64,000 bases of DNA from NCBI GenBank assembly GCA_021464245.1, contig JADCRB010000078.1:1931216-1995215 (forward strand), written 5' to 3'. The notes below the pieces were generated by a model that was given only the letters and a program-made list of their open reading frames with translations, searched no databases and was not told where the DNA came from. The translations under genes were made by a program, and so were the position numbers. This document shows, piece after piece, positions 24,808 to 37,194 of the stretch. This DNA is from Carallia brachiata. Its lineage: Eukaryota > Streptophyta > Magnoliopsida > Malpighiales > Rhizophoraceae. Position 1 is the first letter of the stretch. Each line of letters opens with the position of its first letter.

Positions 24808-25995
24808 GGCTATGGCTAAAGCTACAATCTAACAAAGAGCTCTAGAGCTTGCCTTGTGAATTCTGATCAAGCTCAGCTGATATATTTTTAGAATTGCTGA
24901 CGAATAAGCTAAGTTGAAAACATGTTTTTAATTGAAGAAATGTGGTTTTCAGTGGGGGTAAAGTGAGGAATTGTATGAAAACTTGGGAAATGGGTTCTCT
25001 TTCCCGTATTGATTAGTGATTTGGGAGATCTAAAAAAAAAAAAAATGGCGGGTGAAAGCAAAGGGAATATGACTAATGACATTCCTTTCAATTTGTGTTA
25101 AATGGCTGAGCAAATGTCTTTATGGCTTGCCCTTCTCGTCATTAATGCATTACGTTAATTATTTTCCCAAGTGGAATGTAATGAAATCGAGATGATTTAA
25201 TAGGGCGTTGAAGGAAATCTCCGAGAAGCGAGTTTCCCAGAGAATGATATGCATATTTGCACATTTCACTGTTGAGACAAAATCGAAAGAGGGCATTCAC
25301 AATTGCTTTTGTTTATTCATTAATGTGTCTGGTAAAAAAAAAGAAAAAAAAAAGAGAAAAAAAAAACAGAGAGCAGAAGGACATATAAACATTGCAAAGG
25401 AACTGAATTTCCTTACTTCAGAAAATATTGAAAATTCGTCCTAATGGGTTTTCACAAATTCTTTGGATTTTGAAATATTAGTTTATTCTCATTGTACCCT
25501 TTTATTTAATCTTATTTAGTATTGAAAAATACAGTCCAGTACAAAAAATATTTTCCTTTAAGTCTCATTATATAGCCATATAAAAAGTTATTTAGATTGT
25601 GTTCAAAGTGTAATAGCGAATATATTTTATATAATAACAATTAAAAAATATGAATAAAAAAATAATATTTTTTATTTTATTATTATAATTACATAAAATA
25701 TACTAATTATTATAATCTAAATACCATGTATATAACTTGTTATACAACCATAAATATTTTCCCTTTCCGTTTTGTACCGCTCCCCGAAGACATGTAGCTT
25801 GATTTATTGGCATTTTTTTTATGACGAAAATACAAGCCAGCACTTATTGAAGTTTTTGCTTGTGGAAGTGTAATTAATTTGCATTAAAGATGTACTAAAG
25901 TGCGCAATTAGTATTAAAATTGGGGATACAAAGCTTTAAGTCAACTTTGCCTATAATTTCTACATTTCAAACCTTATTAGACGTTTAGATACATC
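24808..25995. other. Promoter of the AP-rich protein gene and intergenic DNA
   Basis: The upstream strand contains AAAAATATATCAGC (minus strand, around 24880-24893), a plausible TATA box about 75 bases before the ATG. No other gene is seen. The frame 25208-25444 lacks an ATG start and is Lys-run low complexity. Confidence 0.4.
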
Positions 25996-27905
25996 TTTTT
26001 TTTGTCAATAAAAGGAAGGCTTAAAGCCTAGAGAAAGACGTTACACTGGTATCATAAGGGGCCAAGAAACGCCCACTACATCCTGTGTAAACAAGTCCTT
26101 AACATTGTTCGGTGGAGTCGTGAGAATATGAAGCCCTCTATCGAGCTCAAAAGCAAAATTGGCTAGCCTATCTGCCACTGCATTGGCTTCTCTGAACACA
26201 TGTTAAATATTAACTTCCCATCTGCGAGCCAGGACATCTTGGCATGAAATGACTAAATTGAAATGTGGGTGCGTCTCCGATACACCCCGCTGAATGCTAT
26301 CTATTGCCAACCTTGAGTCAACTTCCAAGCAAATTTTTCGTAATCCCATATCCCACGCTAGTTGCAGCCCAGTCCTGATTGCCCATAACTCGGCCATGTA
26401 AGCAGTACATGTGCCTATGTTCCTTGCAAAACCCACAATCCAAACACCATTATTATCTCGAATCACCCCTCCAGCACCAGCAAAACCAGGATTTCCTCTA
26501 GACGCACTATCGGTATTGAGTTTGCATCAGTCCATATCCGGTGGTTTCCACCCCACCAAGCGCTCCACCTTTCGAGGGACTGTACTAATGACATCCTCCC
26601 GAGCGTTGGCTTTTAAATACGAGAGATATTGCTGTTGAATAAAAAATGGGGAATAAGAGTGGTGAACATTTCCAGCAAAAGCATATTCATTTCTCCACTT
26701 CCACACTTCCCAGCACAAAGTAGCAAACAGCTCTGGCCAGCATTTATTACTAAAAGAGCTAAATTCTCCGCCCAAGTTCTTGATTAACTAGTCCTCAAAA
26801 TGCAATTGAAAGAAACTTGCTCTATTTGGGGCCAACACAAAGAAACACCACAAGTTAGCCACCTTTCTACAATCCCTAAGGAGATGCAATAGTGTCTCAT
26901 CATACTGCCCACATAGACTAAATAGCCCAGAGTTTATTAGACCCCTCCTCAGTTTCTCTGCATTAGTCATGATCCTACCATAAGCCATCTGCTAAACAAA
27001 ACATCTTATCCTTTCTGGGACTTTAAGCTTCCACAGCACTTGGAATTTAGATTGCCATATGGTGTCTATTGGATTATTATTAAAATCATCTGATAATGCT
27101 AGATATGTTGTCCTGGCTGAAAATTTGCCATTGGAGGATGATCCCCATCTGAGCCTGTCCACATAATTAGGATATACCCCTAGAATCTGACAGGGCAACT
27201 GATTTAATATGAAATCTGGAAGCCGATGCCGCAACTTGTGGGTATCCCAACCGTGGCCCTCAATCCAATAATCATTAACCAAAGCTCGACTTTCCTCCTC
27301 ATCAATCGGTGAAGAGGCATAAACATTAAGAGGTTCATTTGTTAGCCATCTGTCATGCCAAAACAAAACAGAATTTCCATCACCAACCCTCAACTGACAC
27401 TTTTTTTCTATCAATGGTTGCGCTTTGACCATACTGCGCCAGGTATGTGAAGCCACCCTTTTGTGCTTTATTTCCACTGTTCCATTCCTGCAATATTTGC
27501 CACGTATCACTCTCGACCACGTACTATTTGGCTCAGTTGCAAAGCGCCAATTTAGCTTAGATAACAGAGTCTGATTAGCAACTCTGGCACTACGGATGCC
27601 CAAGCCTCCGCTCGTCTTTGGTCTACAAACAATTTGCCAATTCACTGAATGTTGCTTTCTACATTGATCATTATCCCCCCAAAGAAAGTCACGGCAACAT
27701 TTATCCAGTTGGTCACAAATGGAAGTCGGCAAAGATGCAGACTGTATTGCATAAGTAGGAACTGCAGAGGCTATAGACTTGACCAAAGTCATACGGCCAG
27801 CAGGAGATAGTTGTTGAGCTTTTCAGCCCGCTAATTTGTTTTGAACCCGTTTGACAATATCCGAGTATAGTGAAGCAGACGCTTAGACACAAAACAACTT
27901 GCCGA
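25996..27905 (-). mobile_element. 5'-truncated, dead L1-type LINE (ORF2 C-terminal half)
   Basis: Minus-strand remnant of a non-LTR retrotransposon. One continuous reading frame from about 27900 to the terminal TAA at 26041-26043 covers the end of the reverse transcriptase (SPAGRMTLVKS), the zf-RVT region (ending near the Trp-rich WKLKVPERIRCFV) and an RNase H domain (CLEVDSRLAIDS, then HVFREANAVADRLANFAF). There is no frameshift, but in-frame stops occur at 27883-27885 (TAA), 27823-27825 (TGA), 26992-26994 (TAG), 26788-26790 (TAG), 26527-26529 (TGA) and 26203-26205 (TAA). The run of T at 25996-26003 is the vestige of the poly-A tail. The 5' end near 27905 is a truncation typical of LINE insertion. 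No target duplication was recognised. Confidence 0.85.
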
Positions 27906-28855
27906 CTTTTTTCTTTTTTTAAATAACACAAATCATTGCATTAATAACATTCGAATATGTACACAAATCTGATATCGAGAACACCTGCACAAAGAAGGAA
28001 TGCAACACGGTCAACTTGCTGACTTATTCGTTTATAAATTTGAGAAGGTAATAAATTTATGATGCCCTAATATTGAGAAATTGATTATGGCAAACTGTTT
28101 ATCTAAACTTGGATGAAGTTCGGCACAGTCCACTAGTTTGTTTGTAGTTTGTATAATCTTCGAGCGGAAAACAAATTTTTCACGGGATAATGTTATTGTC
28201 TTCACAAATACGCGACATTAAATCGAATTCTATCACATAGCGGTAACCTCCCAAGATTTGATCATAATGTCTCCGATATGAATCTAGGAACTCCAAATTA
28301 TGAATTAAAATAAATTTACTTTATTTCAGACTCATATAAAATCAAATTGATTTCTTTTTTTTTAAAAAAAAAATAGTAATAAAGTAGCACATTTGAGTCC
28401 AAGTATTTCGTTTAGCAACTACGGTAAAAGGACAAATATTTTATCAACAATTCGACAATAATAAAAGTAGAATTGTGAAAACATAAAAAATAGATTCTTA
28501 TTTTTTTCTCATAAAATGAAAATGTATAGATGATATTTTACAATCTTGTTAAAAATATTACGATCATTAGAAGAGCGCATTTTATGAAAGTACTAAATAT
28601 TTTAATAGAAACTCAAATTTAAGACTGTTAACTTAATAATGAGTTAGTATCTTCGTTAATATTTGATCATAAAAGATCGCTGGCAAAGAATAGTTGCTAA
28701 CAACGCTTGGGAGTGGGAGTCAAACATTTTTGATAAGTAGCCCATTGTTTGGGCCAAAGCTTGGGATCACTTCACACCCATTGCTTGGTCTGAGCCATGC
28801 TTAAGTCGTAGGAGGACCAAAAGACACCTGCGGGATCGGCCCGTTATCCCCCTCT

Positions 28856-28887
<32 letters not shown>

Positions 28888-29455
28888 ATAAAAAAAAAAA
28901 GAATTATTAGTTTTCCGTCTTCACCTGTCTTACAAGCTACAAGTTTGTCTTCGTCACATGTCTTATGAATGACATTCATTAGTGTTCCAAACATCCGATT
29001 GAAAAAATTAATGAGTGGTAGAGACAATTCTATTATGAAAAATTACTAAAGTTTCTTCTTGAATAATTTTTTTCTCTAAACAATAAATTGTTTAAATTAA
29101 TATGATATGTTTCTTTTTTAGTATTACTAAATGCTACTCGTCAAATTGAGATAAAAAGCAAGTGTAAAGTAAACACCCAACGCACTTGTTTATAAGCTTC
29201 CCACTTATAAGCTTCCCACAACGTCATGGTTACATTATTTATGCAATGAACAAAAAAAAAAAAAGCAGATGACACAGCAATTGAGCACACAAATTAAAAT
29301 AAGTGCTCAAATCACACACAAAGTAACACAATTGGCATCTTGGCCGGCAATACATTATGTACATTTCCACGATCCCGAAGCCTGTTGAACCAAAGATAAC
29401 GCCTGCATTGGCAAATATTTCCTGCACCATCGATGCATAATTGATCTTTTATCAA
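27906..29455. other. Intergenic region and PIP2 downstream DNA
   Basis: No gene seen. It contains the microsatellite at 28857-28886. The stretch from 29455 down to about 29200 should be the 3' UTR and terminator region of the PIP2 gene. Confidence 0.45.
28857..28886. repeat. (CT)15 microsatellite
   Basis: An uninterrupted CT repeat followed by AATAAAA and an A run. Confidence 0.9.
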
Positions 29456-31091
29456 TTATATATTGGAACTGCTCTTGAAGGACCCAAGAGCCTTAGCAGC
29501 AGCTGCTCTCAAGATGTATTGGTGATAGAATGCAGCGATTGCAGCACCAACGAAAGGTCCAACCCAGAAAATCCACTGAAACGGTCACAACCAGAGACAA
29601 AAGAATTCAATTAAATTACCTTAACAACAATATATAATGCAAAATTTGAAATTAGTGAAAACATAATTTAATGGAAAGATACATACTTGATCATCCCATG
29701 CCTTGTCTTGGTTGTAGATAACTGCAGCTCCAAAGCTTCTGGCAGGGTTGATGCCAGTGCCAGTGACTGGAATTGTGGCAAGGTGGACCATGAACACAGC
29801 AAATCCAATTGGAAGTGGTGCCAATACCTTGTATAAGAAAAAACAGATTAAAAAAGATAGTTAACTAAAATATTTTCTTCGGACAGCGAAAGAAAAACAA
29901 ACTAAGAAGAATAACAATGCATTCGACCAATTGAATTGTGCAATTATCACAATTTTTTGTTATAAGTAATAATCATTTAGTTGTACAATTCAGTCGATCA
30001 ATTGCACTATAATTCACTATAATTTTTCTTAGTATATTTTTTTTCTGGTTTTTGTAATTGGACTCAATGTTTTTTTACGTGAAAAGGGAGAAAATTTGGA
30101 AGAGTAAATATTAGGTAGAGCACATACAGGAACGTGGGAGTCCCTTGCATTTCTCTTGGGATCAGTGGCAGAGAAAACAGTGTAGACAAGAACAAAAGTA
30201 CCAATGATCTCAGCACCCAATCCAGTGCCCGTGCTGTACCCAGCAGATAGCTCGTTAGCTCCACCGCCATACCTGTTGTAATAAGCCTTCTGGAATGCCT
30301 TCACGAGCCCACATCCACAAATGGCCCCCAAGCACTGGGCCACCATGTAGAATATGGCTCGCACCAAAGACACCTTCCTTGCCAAAAACAACCCAAAAGT
30401 CACTGCCGGGTTTATATGCCCACCTGCAATTATTACAATTGAACAAACATAGTTAGCACCCAAATCATGAACATTAAATTTAAATGTCATTTAATTAAGT
30501 AAGCTTGGAAGGAATGGTTTCTTAAGCTTAAGCTTAAACTTTTAGAAGGAATGATTTTTTAATATGATATTAAAAATTTATAACGAAATAATTTTGTATT
30601 CGAATTTTGTTATCCTCATATTTAATTCTAAATTTATCTTTCATTCAAACTCAACGAGTTTTCGCATGAAAAAACGTGTTAGAGTTAATGTATATAATTT
30701 ATATTCTCGTCTTTTTTAACAGTTTAAACTTTTGAAATGAACAGTTTCTTAATAATTAAGGCTTTTTAATTAGGTGCTGACCTGAGATACCGGCAGTGCA
30801 GTAAACAAGGACGAAAATCATGCCACCAAAGGCCCAGGCAATGCCAAGAATGCCAACACCGCCGCATTGATCAGAGTTCTTGGCAGGGTCAGTCTGGCTC
30901 TTGTAACCAATCACCGTCAACACGGTGATGTACAAAAACAAGAGCGTGGCAATGAACTCGGCAATCAAAGCCCTGTAAAATGACCACTGGGTCAACTCCT
31001 CCGGGTCGATCAAGGGTGCTGGGGGTGGGTCTTGGTAATCCTTGCTACGATATTCCCCTTGCCCACCTCCAACTTCAATGTCCTTGGCCAT
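29456..31091 (-). CDS. PIP2: Plasma-membrane aquaporin, PIP2 subfamily, four exons
   Basis: Exons 31091-30782, 30423-30128, 29827-29687 and 29575-29456 join in phase to 288 residues, the usual four-exon PIP layout. It forms a water channel in the plasma membrane. Six helices and both pore motifs are present: [11 protein letters not shown] (NPA at 108-110) and [10 protein letters not shown] (NPA at 229-231). The selectivity filter residues His217, Thr226 and Arg232 are intact. The gating His200 lies in RNARDSHVP. The loop B serine target before GGHINP and the C-terminal serines in SFKSSSNI are preserved. The short N-terminus (MAKDIEV) and the long Ser-containing C-terminus place it in PIP2 and not PIP1. 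I cannot tell which PIP2 paralogue it is. The start is fixed by the MAKD motif; a TATA box lies about 95 bases upstream. Confidence 0.95.
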
Positions 31092-31186
31092 GTCTTTCTG
31101 CTAAAACTTTGGTTGCAAAAAGTAGACTAGAAGAAAGGAATTAGGAGAGTGTCCTGAGATGGTGGTGGGGGAATTGGTAAGGGCAG

Positions 31187-31194
31187 TATTTATA
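31187..31194 (-). promoter_or_regulatory. TATA box of the PIP2 gene
   Basis: TATAAATA on the minus strand, about 96 bases upstream of the PIP2 ATG, leaving room for a leader of roughly 60-70 bases. Confidence 0.6.
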
Positions 31195-32809
31195 ATTGTG
31201 ATAGTGTGTGCAATGACAGAAGAGGTATAGTGTTAATTTAACTTAGCTTTGCCGCCCCATTTGATCACTTTTAATATGTATTTTTCTTCCACTTTCCCTG
31301 ACCCCACCTTTCACTACAAGGTGTGTGCCATCTCCTCTCTTAATCTCTTTATATCGGAAAATTTACGTATGTGTTAGAGTACAGTGAGTACACAATAATA
31401 TAAATTATTAAATTATAAAAAATATATTTAATTTTAAAAAATAAAAAAATTATTAAATATTATTAAATTAATTATATATTTTTATGTCTACTGTACATGT
31501 GTACACAACCTACCTCATTAAATTTGTGTACCTACGACGTGCTGATCATTTCTTGCAGGGAAAAAGGCTTACACTTCTATGCGAAACTTGAAATTTAATT
31601 ATATTTTAATGAATGAATTTTTATTCTTATATCTTCTTGCAATTTGAGCTTCATATTTTCTAATATAAAATACGGAGAAAAATTATGATAACTCATATTT
31701 TAAATAATAAATGTTACACTTGTGATTTTTATCGATGATATAAGTTTTTTCTTTTCCTATTCTTATAAATTTTATACTTATTTTTTTTATATTATAATTT
31801 AAGACCTGTAAAATAAAAATTTATATTATAAATACTATATTAGCTCTTGAAAAACCACTATTAAATCTTGAAAAACCACTATTAAATGAAGGAATGAAAG
31901 TTGGAAAATAAGTTCTTATCATTGTATCTTCATTTCTGATTTTCTTTCGGTTGGATATATATATTTTTCATTTTTTCTCGTTTTAGTTAATGTATTATAT
32001 CCCTAATCAAGAAATATGATGCTATTTGATGACATCATGGGAGGCTATGACATTTAACAACTTTTTTCGTTACCGTTAAAAATAATAGTTTAATAATAAT
32101 TTAATATGTATTTCACACTGATGATTAGAATTTAAATTTTTATAGTTATATTTTTTTTGATATTAAAAATGTGGTGCAGTGATGATTTTTAAATTCAATA
32201 ATTATCGTAATTTTTAGTAACGAAAACATGTTCAACTCTATTGATACTAGAGTAGTGAATCTGTTCCTTTAAAATAATTAAATGAGGAGTTACAAATAGT
32301 AATTATTTTAATTTTAATTTATAAATTTAATGGTAAATATATTTTCGGTATTTTTTTATTAAAAAAACAACTTTTTTTGTCGGCAAAGGCAAGGTGTCAT
32401 TTTAAACATGCGAAGTAATTGACTGGCCACAAATTCATTGTACTTTTGTTTTTTCCTTTCTTTGAGCATCCCTTAATAAATAAAATTTGCCTAATTTACC
32501 TGAACTTAGAAAAATCTTAAACCACCCGCCTATTTGCCTAATATACGTTTTTTTTTTGTCGGTTTGTCCGTTTTTAATGAAAAGGAATGAAAGTAAAAAT
32601 ATTACTGGGTTTGTAGGGTTTTACTTTTTTATAGATATAGTCTATATAATTCAGTCTATTTTGTCAAATTAAATAATAAATCTTTTCTAATGAATTTATA
32701 AGGTATTACTCGTTTTTACTCATTTTACTTGCCAAAAAATAAAAAATAAAAAACAGAAAACGAAAATCAAGGTGTGACATCTGGATATGAGTTTTTTTTT
32801 TTTTTTTTT
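31195..32809. other. AT-rich intergenic region
   Basis: Upstream PIP2 promoter DNA, then AT-rich sequence with no gene. A short direct repeat (CTTGAAAAACCACTATTAAA, twice at about 31846-31888) is the only structure noted. Confidence 0.5.
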
Positions 32810-33155
32810 GAGAGTTTATGATGCCCATAAGTGGCGAGTGGTGCAATGCAATGGGGGTGGTGCGACGTCGTTTCCGTCCAAGAAGGATAAGTGGCCAAAG
32901 CATTGCCACGTATACGCAAGCCATCGGAGAAGGACCCACAATTGCGTATGCTTTCAAATCACACCGGAATATAGTGAGCAGTGACGGGGTCACGCGTGAC
33001 CAAACCGACCAAAAAGCCAATCATTCATTTCGCCGCCACCGTCCAACCCACGCAGTCCAACGATGTTGTCGCCGTTGATCTCCAACGACTCTGATTATGC
33101 CACGTCTGCATGTCCCGGCACCGGCTATCAATTATTCCCTCTAATATAAATCGTC
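32810..33155. promoter_or_regulatory. GC-rich promoter-like island with no gene attached
   Basis: About 350 bases of distinctly higher GC in AT-rich surroundings. It holds ACGT-core words (GACGTCG, CCACGTATACG, CCACGTC), a 12-bp perfect palindrome GTCACGCGTGAC at 32989-33000 and a TATA-like CTAATATAAATCG near 33140-33152. Overlapping frames on both strands read as non-protein. It resembles a stress-responsive promoter, but no gene follows within reach on the plus strand. Confidence 0.3.
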
Positions 33156-34634
33156 TGTAATTTATCAAAATTGTTTCTTTTGTTTTCTCCCTTTTTTTTA
33201 TTTTTGTCCTTTACCATGATTATCAACTGATTAATTTATTTAACAGACTGGAAATATAAACAACGCTGGATAAGAGGAAAAGAAATAGAATTTGTAACTT
33301 ATTATTTAGAATAATATATATGGTGTTAATTTGCTTGAATAATTTTTAAAAATTAATTTAATTATCTATTTGGATCACAAATATAATTTTATAAAAAAAA
33401 ATATATTTTATATGTTTTCTATCTATGCCATTTTATTTGTCTCTGAAAGACAAATTTGGGAGCATCTCAATCGAAAGTCTTATACTGCTAGAAACATTCC
33501 TGGATGAAACTATTCCACGTGTCATACACATGTCAAATGTGAATTTTTATATCATCAAATTTGTCCACACCTGCCCGCCGTATATTGTCATATTTGGTCG
33601 GTCGTCGGCGAGTATATAAATTCATCTGTCCCTTTCTCATTTTAGGGGCAATATATTTCTTTTAATTTTATTTTTTAGGTAGATATGCAACGGGTAATAA
33701 TTGACCACGAAACATGTCGGTAAAACACTCATAGTTACATACCGAAATTGTACAGTTGATTAGGATGAAAGCAAGAAAGAATTTTCTCATAAGGCACCGC
33801 GAATTTGGTTGGTTTAACATTACTGCAATGCAAGTTAACAAGTGCTAGACGGATTTAATAAGAAATTTAGTAGGTAAAATTGTTATAGTTGTCAATAATT
33901 AAAACTTAAATCTCTATTATAAAACCTTCAGATTTTAATCTAATAAGGAAGAATGTGACATTATGAAAAATAAAAAGTTACTTTATTATATAACTTATAA
34001 TCTAATTAATTTTTTAATAGAACTGAAAAAAAAAAATTGTTTGACCTAATATGATGGTCTGATAGAAAATAAGTTGGAAGGATAAGAGAACCGAAATTTT
34101 TGGTTTTGTTTGGAAGTCTGGAAAATGCTCAATCAACGTAAATTGGGCTATGCTTAAGCATCAATATTGCAGACAGTGCACGAACATGTCTAAAGCTGAT
34201 GGAGATTGAAACAGTGAGTTTGGAATTGAGTAACTTGCTTATGTACTACATTGCCTTCGGAGTTGAATTGTCGTTTGCCTTACAAGAGACTCCTCAATCA
34301 TTTCCAATGCCATTAGGCCTAGTTGAATTATAAAAACATTGTGTGTCCAAATCCAAACAAATAAACAAAACTCGATGAGTCAATTTTAGATTTTTGCCAT
34401 TAATGTGTTCAGCTGTGTCTTTCAGGTTAATTAATTAGCACCGATTTAATTCTGCGGTAAACGCGAAGAGGCTGCTCTAATTATGTACTAAACTAGGAAC
34501 CGCAAGGAACAAGAATTGAAGACAGAAAAGGGATGGGGGTGATACATTAAAACTTGTGGCGCTCGACATAGCCGACAATTTGTTTAAAGTTTACAAAATT
34601 TGAGGCCCTTTCGTCATCTTGGCAGTACAAAATT
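33156..34634. other. Intergenic region
   Basis: No supported gene. A lone TATA-like GAGTATATAAATTC near 33609-33622 has nothing recognisable downstream. The part next to 34635 is the probable 3' UTR of the small minus-strand gene. Confidence 0.45.
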
Positions 34635-34775
34635 TTAGGAGTCATCATCTCTATCTTCGGCCTCCTCTTCTGTGATTGTCTCCAAGCGAGGAGAATTGGA
34701 AGTTTTCTGTAAAGAAACGAAAAGGGCAGGTGCAACTTCAATCCAAGAACTCAAATCTTTGATTGCCTTTGCCAT
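34635..34775 (-). CDS. Short acidic-tail protein of 46 residues (hypothetical)
   Basis: From the ATG at 34773-34775 the frame gives a 46-residue product that starts MAKAIKDLSSWIEVAPALF and ends in a strongly acidic tail (ETITEEEAEDRDDDS). The frame is open for at least 15 codons upstream, but without an ATG. Around it the DNA looks like a transcription unit: a TATA box (TTTATAAG, minus strand, 34997-35004) about 230 bases upstream, a C/T-rich leader, and a stop followed by T-rich DNA. The amphipathic start, the Trp-containing core and the SNSPRLETI phrase look protein-like, not random. I do not recognise a named family. It could also be the last exon of a longer product. No signal peptide or membrane segment. 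Confidence 0.5.
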   Translation of the reverse strand: MAKAIKDLSSWIEVAPALFVSLQKTSNSPRLETITEEEAEDRDDDS

Positions 34776-34996
34776 TTCAGAAACAAAAGAGCCCTTCCTT
34801 GCTGGACTCGGAAGATCCAAGTGAAAAAGACAAGACAGCTTTTTTGACCTTTGCTGCTTCGCAAAAGTGAGAGAGAACTGGGAAACTGGAACTGTTCAAA
34901 ACTTTCGGCTGAGGTGGGTAGTGAGTACTGTGATTGGTACTTGCAAATTTGCTATAGCCAAGAATGAGATGGTTTGAGAGGGATGTGGGTCGGAGA

Positions 34997-35004
34997 CTTA
35001 TAAA
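34997..35004 (-). promoter_or_regulatory. TATA box of the small 34.6-kb gene
   Basis: TTTATAAG on the minus strand, with a pyrimidine-rich stretch downstream (CATCCCTCTCAAACC...). The same site also reads TATAAAG on the plus strand, so its direction is inferred from the downstream ORF. Confidence 0.4.
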
Positions 35005-35039
35005 GGGTCGCAAAGAATGCGGTGACCGGTGAGGCACAT

Positions 35040-36839
35040 GGGACTAATCCATCCAAACGTGTGGTTGCCATTCAGATCTAACTGCACGTGAAAAATACGA
35101 GAAAGAGTGCAATATAATTCAATTGATAAAAAAATATTTAAATTTATGTAAAAAATTATAAATTTAAATTTTATAAATTAAATAATAAAGTTAAATTTAT
35201 AACTTATTATTTAGTATAAAAAATATTGTAATTATTAAATTAATTTATTTTTTGAATATAAAGTTGCATTATTTTTTGATAAAATTGTAAAATATTATTT
35301 TTATTTTTTATTTTATAAATTTAAAAAAAAAAAGAAAAAAAAAAAAAGAAGAGCGAAACACATGGGACAAAACACGCTTGCTTGGAAGCTGCTCACCGAC
35401 GCACTTTCTCGAGTAACGTTTGGAGTCAAGATTGGCTGCAAGCGATATTTTAAAACCTTCCAATAATGGAGTGGACTCGGTGCTGGACTTGCTTTTTGTT
35501 TGCTTATTAAAATCATTTCTGCATCATAACCCCATGAACGAAAGCATTACGCGGGAACGTTCGTTGATTACCACCCCCAATCACTAATTTGATAATAACC
35601 TACCCTATTTTTTTGGTATTTAATTTAAATTTAAATTTCAATAATTATATTTTAAAAATAATACTATCTTTTAATTGTATGTATGAGATACTAACTTTAA
35701 ATTTATTAACATTATGATCGATTTAAAGAAACTCTACTCGAATATAATAATAGTAGATCTTTTTTATAAAAAAAATTGAATAAAAATATCAACCAATAAC
35801 TCTTAATTTTAAGTAATAAGTGGGATCACTAATTTATTTATAATATTTTTTTTTTCTAAAAAAAACTGAATGTTCGTCGAGCACAACAACCACGAGGGCC
35901 CCCCAATTTTGGAAAAATACATGGTAACTTGAAGTGTAATGATTTGAGTCATTGGTTGTTATTTTGTGCGCAAAAGCTAATATAAAAAAGAATGTATAAA
36001 CTTTTTACTTATATAACGGTGTAATTATTTCAAAAGATATGATGTATGATAGGGAACAATATGGTTTTAGAAGCTACATAGCTTTTCCCTTGGTTTTATT
36101 GAGTTTTAGCTTTTGGAGTCCATTCCGCTTCATGTAGACCATTAGATAGATCTATTTTACGTTTATGCACATAATAATGTTATAATTTTATTGATTTGCA
36201 TGCAAGCATTTCTTTTGCATACTCATATAAATAGAAGGATCCTTACTCTATTATGACTTATTCTCCACATCTCACATCTCTCTAAACACTCTCTTTCTCT
36301 GGGCCAACATTAATTTAAATATTAGAATATTAATGTTAGAGAAACTTCTGACCTTTTATAACTGTACTTCATTTTATAAGTATTAGACCTAATCAACTAT
36401 TCTCAATCTAAAATCTCTATCTAAATTAAATATGGTACCCTTTAATGGTGATTTTTCTCATATATCCATTTTATGCCTTTCACGGTATCTACTTTAAGAA
36501 TTGATAAACCTCAAAATTTTGTTCAGAAAAAAAAAAGGAAATTAATCAATATTTTTTTGATTCTGCTGCCCCATTTTTTTCTCTTTCGCAGAAGTATGGA
36601 AGCTCACGTGCTAAGGAACTATAAATGTGGTGAACGAATCCTCGTTTCAAGATTTTCGCAAAGGAAAGGGGCCAAAATATTCTCTTTTATTATTATTATA
36701 TTTCTTCTTCTGTCTAGTTAGATTTAAGGAGAGAATTTATCTATTAGTAAAGTTGTCTTAAGTTATGATTTGGGCAATGCCTAACGGTTCCAAAATCGTT
36801 TCTAAAACAAAAGTAAAAGCCGAAAAGGTCTATGATTCC
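35040..36839. other. AT-rich intergenic region
   Basis: No gene seen. A TATA-like CATATAAATAG near 36225 is followed by a pyrimidine-rich stretch and an inverted repeat (AACATTAATTTAAAT ... AGAATATTAATGTT, about 36307-36337). This could be the remnant of an LTR or another element, but I could not define ends. Confidence 0.4.
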
Positions 36840-37076
36840 CTGCTCAGAACTGGCCCAAATCATCGCTCATTAATTCGAGGCCTGGACCTGCATCTGCACG
36901 TTTCAGCCATTGCGAATCTTAAAACTAATAAAGCAGATTGGCTTGCCAACTATGTTTTTGATAGTCCACTGGGGGTTCATCATTTAAGCAGGCCTCCTCC
37001 AGGAGTTGGACCTCTACTTAAGCAAGACACAGAAGAGACAAGCTGGCCAAGCATGCGGCTGAAAGACCCTCCATGA
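36840..37076 (+). mobile_element. LINE-derived RNase H fragment
   Basis: The plus-strand frame contains NKADWLANYVFDSPLGVHHL, then RPPPGVGPLLKQD and SWPSM, matching the C-terminal signature of the RNase H domain of plant L1-type LINEs (ADWLAN..., PPxxxGPLL, SWPR). The catalytic upstream part is missing or unrecognisable, so this is only a fossil. It is unrelated in frame to the larger LINE at 26-28 kb and on the opposite strand. Confidence 0.45.
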
Positions 37077-37194
37077 GTTCTATTTTGTGTTTTTTTTTTT
37101 TTTTTAAGACCGCCTAGTATTTAACTCAATAAACTGATTAATTTTGACTGACTCGAGTAAAATCCTGAAAGGCGGTGAAGGCTTCAGTCTCTAT

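Noticed and set aside
29900..30020. Possible small fold-back element in a PIP2 intron (CAATTGAATTGTGCAATT and a related inverted stretch)
   Set aside because: Arms match only roughly and no target duplication is visible.
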